A stretch of 64,000 bases of DNA, taken from Verrucomicrobiaceae bacterium (lineage in GTDB: Bacteria; Verrucomicrobiota; Verrucomicrobiia; Verrucomicrobiales; Akkermansiaceae). The DNA lies in contig JAIXQS010000017.1 of assembly GCA_027485615.1 (NCBI GenBank), forward strand, positions 29,519-93,518, read 5' to 3'. The notes under the pieces were generated by a model that searched no databases, was not told where the DNA came from, and saw only the letters and a list, made by a program, of their open reading frames with translations. The position numbers and the translations under genes were made by a program. Of this stretch, positions 35,282-44,147 are shown piece after piece. Within the stretch, counting starts at the first letter, position 1; each line of letters opens with the position of its first letter.

Positions 35282-37403
35282 CCGGGGTCGCGTTTTTCAG
35301 CGTGGCGATCTGGTCGCGGAGGTGGGCGGCTCGTTCGAACTCGAGCTTGGAGGACGCATCGCGCATTTCCTGCTCGAGTTCGGCGATCACTCGGAGCTTG
35401 TCGTAGGCGGTCTCGTCTTCGGCGACGAGGGAGGCGTTGAGTTGATCGGCGTGCTGCCTGCCTTTTTCGTAGGAATGCAGACTCTGCTGGACGGAGCGGA
35501 TGACGGATTGCGGGGTGATGCCATGCTCTTCGTTGTGCGCGATCTGGCGGGCGCGGCGGTATTCGGTGACGTTGATCAGGGTCTGGATGGAATCGGTGAC
35601 GACATCCGCGAAAAGCACGCACTCGCCGTTGAGGTGGCGGGCGGCGCGGCCTGCGGTCTGGATGAGGGAGGTTTCGTTGCGGAGGAAACCTTCCTTGTCG
35701 GCGTCGAGGATGCAGACGAGGGAAACCTCCGGGAGGTCGAGGCCTTCGCGGAGGAGGTTGATGCCGATCAAAATGTCAAAGGTCGCGGCGCGGAGCTGGC
35801 GAAGGATTTCCACGCGCTCAATGGCGTCGATGTCGGAGTGAAGGTAGCGGCACTTCAGGCCGGTGGAGGAAAGGTATTCGGCGAGGTCTTCGGCGGTTTT
35901 TTTCGTGAGCGTGGTGACAAGGACTCGCTCGCCTTTCTCCACCCGCTGGCGGCAGAGCTCGATGGTCTCGTCGATCTGGCCTTTGAGCGGGCGGATGGTG
36001 AGTACGGGATCGAGCAGGCCTGTGGGGCGTATGATTTGTTCCACTACGAGCGGCGTGCCCCGTTTCTCCGGATGGAAATCGGCGATGGACTCCTCATTGC
36101 CCGAGGGCTTGACCTTGATTTTCTTGAAATCGAAGGGAGTCAGCCCGTCCTCGCCGAGCCTGCCTTTCGTGGCGATGAACTTCTTGTTTTCCGGACGGGA
36201 GTTGACGATGTCGAACGGCCCCGGCGTGGCGGAGACGTAGACGCGCTGGTTCGTCATTTCCATGAACTCGTCGAAGCGCAGCGGGCGGTTGTCCATCGCC
36301 GAGGGCAGGCGGAAGCCGTGCTCGACCAAGGTCGTCTTCCGCGATTTGTCGCCCTCGAACATGCCGCCGATCTGCGGGATCGTGGCGTGGGATTCATCGA
36401 CGAGGAGTAGGAAATCGCGGGGAAAGAAATCGAGCAGCGTGTGCGGGCGCGAGCCGGGCGGGCGGCCTGTTAGATGTCTGGAGTAGTTCTCGATTCCCTG
36501 GCAGAAACCCATTTCCGACATCATCTCCAAGTCATATTCCGTCCGCATCCGCAGGCGCTGCGCCTCGATGAGCTTGCCGCCCTTTTCCAGCTCAGGGATG
36601 CGCGTGTCGAGTTCCTCTCGGATCTTTGTGATCGCGGTCTTCATCTTGTCCCCGGCTGTGACGAACTGCTTGGCGGGGTAGAGCGTGTGCGTTTCCAGAA
36701 TCTCGATCACTTTCCCGCTGACCGTGTGGATGGAGGAGATGCGCTCCACCTCATCGCCGAAGAATTCGATGCGGATCGCGGTTTCATCGAGGTAGGCGGG
36801 ATGCACCTCCACCACATCGCCGCGCACCCGGTATTTCCCGCGTCCGAAGGCGATGTCGTTCCGCTCGAAAAGCATTCCAACGAGGGCTGTTAGAAACTCC
36901 TCGCGGGTGATCCTCTGCCCGACCCAGACGGGGAACATCATGTCCTTGTAATCCTCCGGCGAGCCCAAGCCGTAGATGCAGGATACGGAGGCAATGACAA
37001 TGGTGTCCTCGCGGGTGAGCAGCGAGCCCATCGTCGATAGCCGCAGCCGCTCGATCTCCTCGTTGATCGACGAATCCTTCTCGATGTAGGTGTCGGAGCG
37101 CGGGATATAGGCCTCGGGCTGGTAGTAATCGAAGTAGGAAACGAAATACTCGACCGCGTTGTGCGGGAAAAAGTTTTTGAACTCGGAGTAAAGCTGCGCG
37201 GCGAGGGTCTTGTTATGGCTCATCACCAGCGCGGGCTTGCCGTGGCGCGCGATCAGGTTCGCCATGGTGAAGGTCTTTCCCGAACCGGTGACACCGAGCA
37301 AAGTCTGGTGCTTGTTCCCAGCCTCCAGCGATTTCACCAGCTTCTCGATCGCCTGATGCTGGTCGCCCTGGGGATTGTATTCGCTGGAAAGACGGAACGG
37401 CAT
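35226..37403 (-). CDS. uvrB: Excinuclease ABC subunit B
   Basis: 725 residues, normal for UvrB. Motifs present are GVTGSGKTFTMANLIA (Walker A), the beta-hairpin region YFVSYFDYYQPEAYIPRSDT, LLVDESHATIPQIGGMF and QTAGRAARHLNGECVL. A C-terminal UVR motif (ELEQEMRDASSKLEFERAAH) binds UvrC. MPFRLSSEYNPQGDQ at 37403 is the family start; an upstream extension of 50 residues is not conserved. UvrB loads at damage for nucleotide excision repair. Confidence 0.95.
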   Translation of the reverse strand: MPFRLSSEYNPQGDQHQAIEKLVKSLEAGNKHQTLLGVTGSGKTFTMANLIARHGKPALVMSHNKTLAAQLYSEFKNFFPHNAVEYFVSYFDYYQPEAYIPRSDTYIEKDSSINEEIERLRLSTMGSLLTREDTIVIASVSCIYGLGSPEDYKDMMFPVWVGQRITREEFLTALVGMLFERNDIAFGRGKYRVRGDVVEVHPAYLDETAIRIEFFGDEVERISSIHTVSGKVIEILETHTLYPAKQFVTAGDKMKTAITKIREELDTRIPELEKGGKLIEAQRLRMRTEYDLEMMSEMGFCQGIENYSRHLTGRPPGSRPHTLLDFFPRDFLLLVDESHATIPQIGGMFEGDKSRKTTLVEHGFRLPSAMDNRPLRFDEFMEMTNQRVYVSATPGPFDIVNSRPENKKFIATKGRLGEDGLTPFDFKKIKVKPSGNEESIADFHPEKRGTPLVVEQIIRPTGLLDPVLTIRPLKGQIDETIELCRQRVEKGERVLVTTLTKKTAEDLAEYLSSTGLKCRYLHSDIDAIERVEILRQLRAATFDILIGINLLREGLDLPEVSLVCILDADKEGFLRNETSLIQTAGRAARHLNGECVLFADVVTDSIQTLINVTEYRRARQIAHNEEHGITPQSVIRSVQQSLHSYEKGRQHADQLNASLVAEDETAYDKLRVIAELEQEMRDASSKLEFERAAHLRDQIATLKNATPVMPPQQKVKYPGKKTRKR

Positions 37404-37456
37404 GTGGTGGGGAAGATGGGGCTTCTCCGGGATATTTCCAGCGGGGAAATCCCACC

Positions 37457-38617
37457 TCACTGCGGCAAGCCATCGCCTGCCGTTACACCGACGCGGGCGA
37501 ACCCTTTTGTAGCTCCCTCCGGAACCGGACGGCGGGACGTCACTTTTTCCCAAGCAGCATTCAGCGCCGCCTGCTCGGGCGGAAAATCACTCGCTGCGGT
37601 TGTCACTGAGGCGGAACTCCACGTACCATCGAGAGCATCGGAAAACCAAGGCTGATAGATCTCCGGCAGAAGGCGCGAGCCGGCGCGGCGGCGGGGATAG
37701 GTGAGCGTCTGATAGAGTGTGCCCCCTTCATTCACGAGCGAGAAAACCGGCATGCCCAGGCCGTCGGCGGCGGGAACGGGGCCGCCATGGAGCGGTTTCG
37801 TGCCGAAGGCGTATTCGAGGACGTTCGGGATGTCATCCCCATCCGGATCGGCGGCGAGCGAACTGATTTCCGGATCGGCCAACTGGACGGCTTCGAACGA
37901 CTCACCCTGCCAGCGGGCGGTGGTGCCGACGGCGAAAATCAGCGTGAAAGGCTCGCTCAAACCGGTGGGATTCGTCGCGCCCGGGCCGAGAAACGCCGAG
38001 GCACGGAGGGTTACGCGGTGGATGCCTTGGGCGGTGAAACCGAACGATGCGTGGGTATGCGAACCGGCCGCGAAATAATAGGAATTTTCCACCGCCGTAT
38101 TGAATGTGCTCATCCAGACTGTCGGCTGACCCGACACGGTGTTCCAGAGCGAGAAATGAGAGGTGGTTCCGTGCGGGGGCTGGTAATCCACTAGCTGGAT
38201 CCGGATCCACGGGCGGGCCGTGCCCTGTGGCACCCGGGGATCGCTCGGGATGTAACTCCCGAAGGTGCCTTCGGCTTGGTCGTTCCTGAAACCCGGCCAA
38301 GTCTCGCCGATACCGGGTGTGCCCTGTACCGCAATCCAAAGCGGCTGCCCGGCAGGAGCGCCGGTGAAAGAGAAAGCGGTGTTCGCAGGCTGCGTGTGGC
38401 GGGCTCCGGCTATCGCGGGATTGCCGTTCACGTAGGGCTTGTCGGCCAGAGGCAGGAAGGCGGCCGAGGATTCATAAGCTGCGGAATCCGTTTTCAACAC
38501 GCACTCCCATTCACCTGCGGCGAATTGGCAACGGATATCCACGTGCTCTCCCAGCGGCTGGAGACCCGCTTGGGTGAGAACGGAAGTGAGGATTACGAGG
38601 GATAAAATGGTTTTCAT
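37457..38617 (-). CDS. Surface protein with HTH..GF 'choice-of-anchor M'-type motif
   Basis: 386 residues. A short signal peptide MKTILSLVILTSVLTQAGLQ precedes a large beta-rich region. The segment AAGSHTHASFGFTAQGIHRV matches the G-x-H-T-H...GFT-x-x-G-x-H motif of actinobacterial surface-anchored repeat proteins and of the neighbour at 39410. A late segment DPDGDDIPNVLEYAFGTKP resembles the thrombospondin-type-3-like linker common in verrucomicrobial surface proteins. The start overlaps the pseudopilin stop by one base. Metal binding by the His pair is a hypothesis. Confidence 0.65.
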   Translation of the reverse strand: MKTILSLVILTSVLTQAGLQPLGEHVDIRCQFAAGEWECVLKTDSAAYESSAAFLPLADKPYVNGNPAIAGARHTQPANTAFSFTGAPAGQPLWIAVQGTPGIGETWPGFRNDQAEGTFGSYIPSDPRVPQGTARPWIRIQLVDYQPPHGTTSHFSLWNTVSGQPTVWMSTFNTAVENSYYFAAGSHTHASFGFTAQGIHRVTLRASAFLGPGATNPTGLSEPFTLIFAVGTTARWQGESFEAVQLADPEISSLAADPDGDDIPNVLEYAFGTKPLHGGPVPAADGLGMPVFSLVNEGGTLYQTLTYPRRRAGSRLLPEIYQPWFSDALDGTWSSASVTTAASDFPPEQAALNAAWEKVTSRRPVPEGATKGFARVGVTAGDGLPQ

Positions 38618-39342
38618 CAGAGTCCGGGAGGCAGGGCGATGTTGGTGCCCGAAGAGGTTTTTCGTTTCAGCACGTCGGCCGCTATGGATTCCACCCGGCC
38701 ATCTGCATAGAGATAATTGGAGCGACCTGCGCCGGCGCTCCCGAAACGGCTGACAGCGACGTCCGCTGTGACCGCGCTCCAACTCGACCATAGGTTCGAG
38801 TGCGTGTGGTCATTGCCGGAGCCCGGGCCGAACTTATCGGAGCAAACGAATGCCAGTAGAGTCCGAGTCGGGTCGGGAATGGACGCGGGGCGGTTCAACG
38901 CCGGGCCGATCGGCTCCCCGAACGCATCGGTTTCAGGAACGAAAAGGAAACTGTTGAGGATGTAGCTCGTTCCCCCGGCGGCAAGCCGCTCCTTGGCGCG
39001 CGGATCGGCGGGGCAAATCCGGGTTTCATCGTATTCCCCCAGATATCCCTCCAGAGCGGCGATCCAGGCATGATCCAGCGAAACGGTATGGGAAGTCTCC
39101 GGATATTTCCCACCGTTGTCTGCGGCATAGGACTGCAACGCGATACCCACATGACGCATGTTTGACATGCATCTCGACTCCTTGGCCCTCAGCACAAACG
39201 AGCCGGAAACCGTGGCGGTCAGAGTGGCGAGGATTGCCAGGATCGCGATGACAGCAAGCAACTCCACCAAAGTGAAACCGCCGCGCGTGGAAAACCGGGC
39301 TTTACTGTCGTGTCCGCTCACGCCGCACAGGTGCCACATCAC
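38617..39342 (-). CDS. Prepilin-like protein (pseudopilin)
   Basis: 241 residues. The type IV/II prepilin N-terminus GGFTLVELLAVIAILAILAT has the Gly before the methylated Phe and Glu at +5. The rest resembles H-X9-DG-type pseudopilins of verrucomicrobia and planctomycetes, with LQSYAADNGGKYPETSHTV, ICPADPRAKERLAAGG and the closing YLYADGRVESI. It would be cleaved by a prepilin peptidase and assembled at the membrane. It is translationally coupled to the surface-protein gene downstream. Confidence 0.8.
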   Translation of the reverse strand: MMWHLCGVSGHDSKARFSTRGGFTLVELLAVIAILAILATLTATVSGSFVLRAKESRCMSNMRHVGIALQSYAADNGGKYPETSHTVSLDHAWIAALEGYLGEYDETRICPADPRAKERLAAGGTSYILNSFLFVPETDAFGEPIGPALNRPASIPDPTRTLLAFVCSDKFGPGSGNDHTHSNLWSSWSAVTADVAVSRFGSAGAGRSNYLYADGRVESIAADVLKRKTSSGTNIALPPGL

Positions 39343-39409
39343 GAAAAAACAGCAAGAACTAAAATATTGTTATTGCAAATAGATCGCGTTTGTTGATTCT
39401 TGCGGTGCC
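39343..39409. promoter_or_regulatory. Divergent promoter region, possible half-operator
   Basis: This 67-base AT-rich gap separates the pseudopilin and PEP-CTERM genes, which run apart. TTATTGCAAATAG near 39369-39381 resembles the TTATTCGCATAA word within the palindrome at 45975-46022. It is only a half site, and the link is tentative. Confidence 0.35.
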
Positions 39410-40132
39410 ATGAAACACATCACCGCATTTACCTTGCCACTCGCGCTGGCCATGTCTCAGCCCGTTATCGCCGCCTCCTTGCTGACAGGCGGTCACATCG
39501 ACGGGCCTGCCTTCGGCTACATCTCCGACGCTGACGTTATATCCGATCCCCTGCTCACCCAGGGCTTCGAACCGCATTTCCACAACGAAGGCGGCCCTGA
39601 TGGCGCGATCATTGATGGAGTCCGCCAGGAGACCGCATCGGAGTTCGAGCCTGACGAGTTGATCGTGGTGGTAGGTTTGACCTCGACCACAACCCTGGGA
39701 GCCACCAGCTATTTCTGGCTGCCAGAAACCGAAACGGCGGCGGCAACCAACAACGTGCCGTTTCTTGGCATAGGGCTTGAGGAGTTGACCGCTGCGGACT
39801 GGACGGGCGGCATCGTGACCATCACGCTGCTCAACCATGTCGGCCCGGGTGAATTTCGCCTGTGGCAAGACGACGGATTCGGTGGAGTGATCGACTTCAT
39901 CCATACGGATGGCGGAGCGATGAGCTTTGACATCGCTGCGGGCACCCACACGCACTACAACTGGGGCTTCACCGAGATTGGCACCCACGGACTCGAATTC
40001 CAGATTTCCGGCACGCATGTCTTGGACGGCGCGCAGGTCGGAGCGGCCACATACACCTTCGCCGTCCCGGAACCATCGACCGCGCTGCTCGGCGCACTAG
40101 GAGCCCTCGCACTGCTTCGTCGCCGTCGTTGA
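39410..40132 (+). CDS. PEP-CTERM-sorted surface protein with 'choice-of-anchor M'-type motif
   Basis: 240 residues. Signal peptide MKHITAFTLPLALAMSQPVIA, then a beta-rich body with IAAGTHTHYNWGFTEIGTHG, the same His-containing motif as its neighbour. The C-terminus VPEPSTALLGALGALALL then an Arg tail is a PEP-CTERM sorting signal processed by an exosortase. The protein is expected on the outer surface. The motif family is associated in actinobacteria with metal ABC transporters, which is the basis for suggesting metal binding here. Confidence 0.75.
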   Translation: MKHITAFTLPLALAMSQPVIAASLLTGGHIDGPAFGYISDADVISDPLLTQGFEPHFHNEGGPDGAIIDGVRQETASEFEPDELIVVVGLTSTTTLGATSYFWLPETETAAATNNVPFLGIGLEELTAADWTGGIVTITLLNHVGPGEFRLWQDDGFGGVIDFIHTDGGAMSFDIAAGTHTHYNWGFTEIGTHGLEFQISGTHVLDGAQVGAATYTFAVPEPSTALLGALGALALLRRRR

Positions 40133-40155
40133 GAACAGCGAAACAGAGTCCCCCC

Positions 40156-40186
40156 AATCCGTCGGCATGATCCATGCCGGCGGATT
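40156..40186 (+). terminator. Strong hairpin after the PEP-CTERM gene
   Basis: AATCCGTCGGCATG pairs with CATGCCGGCGGATT across a 3-base loop, a 14-base-pair stem with one G-T wobble, starting 23 bases after the stop. There is no long T run, so it may work with Rho or as a 3' stability element. Confidence 0.6.
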
Positions 40187-40285
40187 CATTCCTATCTTTG
40201 AATCGGATACCTTATCCCGAAAATTCTCCATCCTACATACCGATTCCCGGTTGACGGAAACAACATTTGCCACCACCTATCGCGC

Positions 40286-40684
40286 GTGCGGTTTCTTCGC
40301 TTCATCTTCGTCTTCGGAGCCCTCCTCCATCTGGGTGGCGGGCACTGGGGCGTTTTGCAAGGCATCGCATGGGCAAAAATGTTGGTCGAATACTCGCAGG
40401 CCGACGGTCTTCGGGACGGAATCGTGAAAACCTTCGACGGCGAACATCCCTGCGAGATGTGCGAGTCGATCACCAAAGGCCGAGAATCTGAAAAGCAGGA
40501 TCCTCTCGCTCCCGTCCGCGCCGATGGCTTCAAGCTCAAGGAGCTGCTGCCGATGAGCGTGATCCACATCCAACGGCGAGATTTCCCCCTTCCCTGCCAG
40601 CCGGTCGTTTGGCCGGTTACCCGAGTCGTGGCGCAGTGGTCGCCATCCACGGACACGCCCCCGCCGCGAACCGCGATTTCCTGA
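40286..40684 (+). CDS. Small membrane protein with CxxC motif upstream of a TonB receptor
   Basis: 132 residues from a GTG. An N-terminal membrane helix (about 4-24, FIFVFGALLHLGGGHWGVLQ) is followed by a periplasmic part with FDGEHPCEMCESITKGRESE, a CxxC pair that also carries a His and Glu. I recall similar small proteins with the HPC.MC motif near verrucomicrobial TonB receptors, but no function is established. The CxxC could bind metal or form a disulphide. It lies 275 bases before the receptor start. Confidence 0.6.
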   Translation: MRFLRFIFVFGALLHLGGGHWGVLQGIAWAKMLVEYSQADGLRDGIVKTFDGEHPCEMCESITKGRESEKQDPLAPVRADGFKLKELLPMSVIHIQRRDFPLPCQPVVWPVTRVVAQWSPSTDTPPPRTAIS

Positions 40685-40959
40685 TCTGGAATCCATATGC
40701 TTCATTCATCACCCTGGGGTGATGGATCGGCCATGGTGCTTGCGGAAAAGCCGTACGTTTCGACTGTCCGCGACGTCTCGCCGATCCATTGAGATCATGC
40801 GCAAACGATGCGATTCCAGAACCGTGCCGACTCATTTCGGCTGATTCCATGGGGTGCTGGAAAAAGCACTCCGCCTCCGATTTCACGTCGCAAATGAATG
40901 CGCTGATCGGACGCGTTTTTCTAATTTCAAAAAATCAAACAACAACAATTCAACGACAT

Positions 40960-43131
40960 ATGAAACATCATCAACAGACCAAACATTTGCCTATACACAG
41001 GATGGGAGCAGCCGCATCCCTGCTCGCTCTGGCTCCAGCCCTCGCATATGGCCAGACGGATGAGGAACCTACTGAGCGCAAGACGCTCGCGCCTCTGGTT
41101 GTCACTTCGGAGGAGGATACCCAGGCTGCCATTCAGGAGGCCTCCACCTCGGTCGATGCATTGACCAGCCAAGCGCTCGAAGATCGCGATATCCGCCGGA
41201 TTCCCGATATCTTCACGGCCATCAGCAACGTCGATGTGAACGACATCACGGAAATCGCCAGCGTCCCCACGTTCACCGTGCGCGGAACGGCGGAGGACAT
41301 CAACATCGATGCCTTCGGCGGCACTCCCTCCGTGGCGTATTACATGGACGACATCCCGGCGCTGAGCGTCTATGGCCGCAGTTTGCCCATCTTCAATCTG
41401 GACACCGCGTCATTTTACAAAGGGCCGCACGGCACACGGTTCGGGGCACCCGGATCAGCCGGGGTCTTGCGCCTCGCTTCGTTGTTGCCGGGCAATGAGT
41501 TGAACGGCGACATCGGCTACACCTACGGATCATACAACCGCCATCAGATCGACGGCAGCGTCAGCGGCCCGATCATCAAGGACCGCCTCGCGATCGGCTT
41601 CGGAGGTCTTTTCGAAACCCGCGAAGGCTATGTTCACAATGCGGTGCTCAACGATTCCTACGGGGACATCGAGGAAGTGTCCGGGCGCATGCAGCTGGTC
41701 TATACGCCATCCGCCGATCTGGAAATCCTGTTCACGCTGGGACTTGCCAACCAGGACAACGGCGGACCCAACTTCACCTCGAACAACGGGGGCGACCTGT
41801 TCACGGTTCTCCAGGGTATCGAGGGATTCCAGAAATACGACAGCGATGTGGAAGCCCTCCGCATCACTTCGAGGAGGGATGGATACCGCATCGTTTCGGC
41901 CACCTCGCGCCAATCCAATGACGGCGACATCCTCTACGACTTCGGAACCTTCTTCTTTGCCAACCCCTTCACCCTGGAAACCGTTTACGGCACCTACAAA
42001 GTGAGCGAGGAGTCCTACACCCAGGAATTCCGCGTGGAATCGGACGACGAGAGTTCCCCTTTCCAATGGTCGGCCGGTGCTTTCTTCGGGACGCGTGAGA
42101 ACAAGACCACCGGTGAGTTCACTTACAGCAACCTGCAGTTTCCCGGATTTGGAACTGTAAACGGTGCCAGCACGTTTCCCAACAACGCCAAGCAGGACAC
42201 CTACGCCATCTTCGGCGAGGCATCCTACACGTTCTGGGACCGCGTGGAAATCACAGGCGGCCTGCGCGCGGAAACGGTGGAAAGCAAACGCAACAGCGAG
42301 CTGATCGACCCGCTCTTTTTCTTCGGAGGGAATTCGACAAACTCCGGCAAGAAAACCACCTCGGGGATCAGCCCGATGGCGGGGATTTCCTGGAAATGGG
42401 ACGACGACCACCGCACCTATTTCCGTTTCTCCACGGGCTTCCAGCCGGGTGACATCGCCTCAGCTTCCCACCTCAACGCGGGTGCTCCGACGGAATACGA
42501 CGAACAGACATCCTACCATTTCGAACTCGGCCACAAGGCCACATACCTCGACAAACGCCTGACCGTGAACCCGACGGTTTTCTACACCAAATACGACGAC
42601 TACCAGGCTTACGTGGACATGGGCTTGCCGGGGCTGCCCGTCAGCGCCGTCTTCAACGCGCAGTCGGCCCACGCCATGGGAGTGGAACTCCAGATCGTGG
42701 CGGAGCCGTTCGAAGGGCTGCGCATCGCTTCCAATCTCGGCATCCAGGAGGCCGAGTATGATCGCTTCCGCAGCGGCGCGGGGACATACGATGGCAACGA
42801 CATCCCCAACATCCCGTCCTTCACGGCGCGCAACAACATCACCTACCGCCATGCGCTCGATGGCGGAAACGCGGTCATGGGAATGGTTGAGTGCAACGTA
42901 ACCGGCGATTACAAATACGATCAGAAAAACACCGGCGGTCAGGACGCCTACACGATATGCAACGCGCGGATCGGCTACGAATGGGCACAGTCCGCCGTGT
43001 ATCTGTTCGCTGCGAATCTTCTCGATGAGGAATACCTGCCCAGCGGTTACGCCGCCTTTCCGGCCGGGACTTTCCGCGGAACTCCCGGTGCGCCGCAAAC
43101 CTTCGGCGTGGAATTCCGTGCGAACTTCTAA
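40960..43131 (+). CDS. TonB-dependent outer-membrane receptor
   Basis: 723 residues. A signal region with MKHHQQTKHLPIHRMGAAAS is followed by a plug domain (TFTVRGTAEDINIDAFGGTP, SFYKGPHGTRFGAPGSAGVL) and a 22-strand-type barrel. It ends PQTFGVEFRANF with the C-terminal Phe needed for outer-membrane assembly. The substrate is not readable, though the surrounding GTPase, surface proteins and operator suggest a metal or metal complex. It is followed after 18 bases by the exported DJ-1/PfpI gene, probably in one operon. ATG at 40960 gives the signal peptide. Confidence 0.85.
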   Translation: MKHHQQTKHLPIHRMGAAASLLALAPALAYGQTDEEPTERKTLAPLVVTSEEDTQAAIQEASTSVDALTSQALEDRDIRRIPDIFTAISNVDVNDITEIASVPTFTVRGTAEDINIDAFGGTPSVAYYMDDIPALSVYGRSLPIFNLDTASFYKGPHGTRFGAPGSAGVLRLASLLPGNELNGDIGYTYGSYNRHQIDGSVSGPIIKDRLAIGFGGLFETREGYVHNAVLNDSYGDIEEVSGRMQLVYTPSADLEILFTLGLANQDNGGPNFTSNNGGDLFTVLQGIEGFQKYDSDVEALRITSRRDGYRIVSATSRQSNDGDILYDFGTFFFANPFTLETVYGTYKVSEESYTQEFRVESDDESSPFQWSAGAFFGTRENKTTGEFTYSNLQFPGFGTVNGASTFPNNAKQDTYAIFGEASYTFWDRVEITGGLRAETVESKRNSELIDPLFFFGGNSTNSGKKTTSGISPMAGISWKWDDDHRTYFRFSTGFQPGDIASASHLNAGAPTEYDEQTSYHFELGHKATYLDKRLTVNPTVFYTKYDDYQAYVDMGLPGLPVSAVFNAQSAHAMGVELQIVAEPFEGLRIASNLGIQEAEYDRFRSGAGTYDGNDIPNIPSFTARNNITYRHALDGGNAVMGMVECNVTGDYKYDQKNTGGQDAYTICNARIGYEWAQSAVYLFAANLLDEEYLPSGYAAFPAGTFRGTPGAPQTFGVEFRANF

Positions 43132-43149
43132 CCATCACCTCCGAGACCT

Positions 43150-43998
43150 ATGAACGACAACATGCACCGCAAGGATTTCATCAAAACGGCCATCGCCGCG
43201 CTCGCCACCGTCCCGCTCTTCGGCGGCGCGGCACGTGCGCAGGAGGCAGACCGCCCCAAGGACGATGCCTCCGAGCCGACCCATGACATGAGCCAATTTC
43301 CGGAAAACTGGACGCGGCCCGATGTGATCATCATGATCCTCTATCCGGGCTTCACGGCGCTGGATCTGATCGGCCCGCAGTATTTCTTCGGCTCCCTGAT
43401 GGGTGCCAAGGTGCATCTTGCCGCGAAAACCCTCGAGCCTGTGCTCACAGACACCGGAGTATCCATCATGCCCACCATCAAGTTCCAGGACTGCCCGAAA
43501 AGCTGCGATGTGCTTTTCGTGCCGGGAGCTTGCCAGGGCATGTTGGATGCCATCGATGACAAGGAAACCATGGATCTGATCCGCAGCCGTGGTGAAGCCG
43601 CGCGCTACGTCACCTCCGTGTGCACAGGCTCGATCATCTTGGGAGCCGCCGGCCTGCTTGAAGGCTACAAGGCCACCTCCCATTGGGTAACCCGGCCCAT
43701 GCTCCACCATTTCGGAGCGGTGGAAACGGATGAGCGTGTCGTCATCGACCGCAACCGCATCACAGCGGCGGGAGTTTCCGCCGGCCTGGATCTCGGCCTG
43801 CATTTGACGCTCAAGCTGCGCGACGAGTTCTACGCGCGCACCATGCAGTTGTTAGCCGAGTATGCCCCGGCACCGCCCTTCGATTATGGAACGCCAGACC
43901 GCTTCAAGAAAGAGGAGCTGGATATGATTCGCGGCATGTTCGGCGGCTTCGTCAAGAAAACCGACGCATTGGGTCAAAAGCACGCCAAAGAAAAATAG
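43150..43998 (+). CDS. Exported DJ-1/PfpI-family protein
   Basis: 282 residues. The N-terminus MHRKDFIKTAIAALATVPLF and AGGAARAQ-like ending is a signal peptide, possibly Tat-like though the second Arg is missing. The body is a DJ-1/PfpI fold: YPGFTALDLIGPQYFFG, a nucleophile Cys in TSVCTGSIILGAAGLL and the His in KATSHWVTRP. It most resembles isonitrile hydratase and AraC-partner-type members. Exported DJ-1 proteins are unusual. It follows the TonB receptor directly, which suggests it acts on the imported ligand in the periplasm. Confidence 0.7.
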   Translation: MNDNMHRKDFIKTAIAALATVPLFGGAARAQEADRPKDDASEPTHDMSQFPENWTRPDVIIMILYPGFTALDLIGPQYFFGSLMGAKVHLAAKTLEPVLTDTGVSIMPTIKFQDCPKSCDVLFVPGACQGMLDAIDDKETMDLIRSRGEAARYVTSVCTGSIILGAAGLLEGYKATSHWVTRPMLHHFGAVETDERVVIDRNRITAAGVSAGLDLGLHLTLKLRDEFYARTMQLLAEYAPAPPFDYGTPDRFKKEELDMIRGMFGGFVKKTDALGQKHAKEK

Positions 43999-44147
43999 CG
44001 AAGATTATCACGAAGACACACAGCAAGTTATGCGAGCGGAGCCATCGGTGAATTCTTAACCGGTGGCTACCACCAGATTAACCTCGGTGTTCAAGTTGGG
44101 CTGGGAGCGAGCGCCCATATCGGAGGCGCTTGGCTGGTATGATTCGC

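Noticed and set aside
35322-36410. A 362-codon plus-strand frame opposite uvrB
   Set aside because: Its composition mirrors the UvrB codons in the other strand; UvrB is certain.
40156-40186. Riboswitch or small RNA
   Set aside because: A single strong hairpin directly after a stop codon is better explained as a terminator or 3' stability element.
41530-42411. A 293-codon minus-strand frame in the TonB receptor
   Set aside because: Antisense to a receptor with clear plug and barrel sequence; no domain found.
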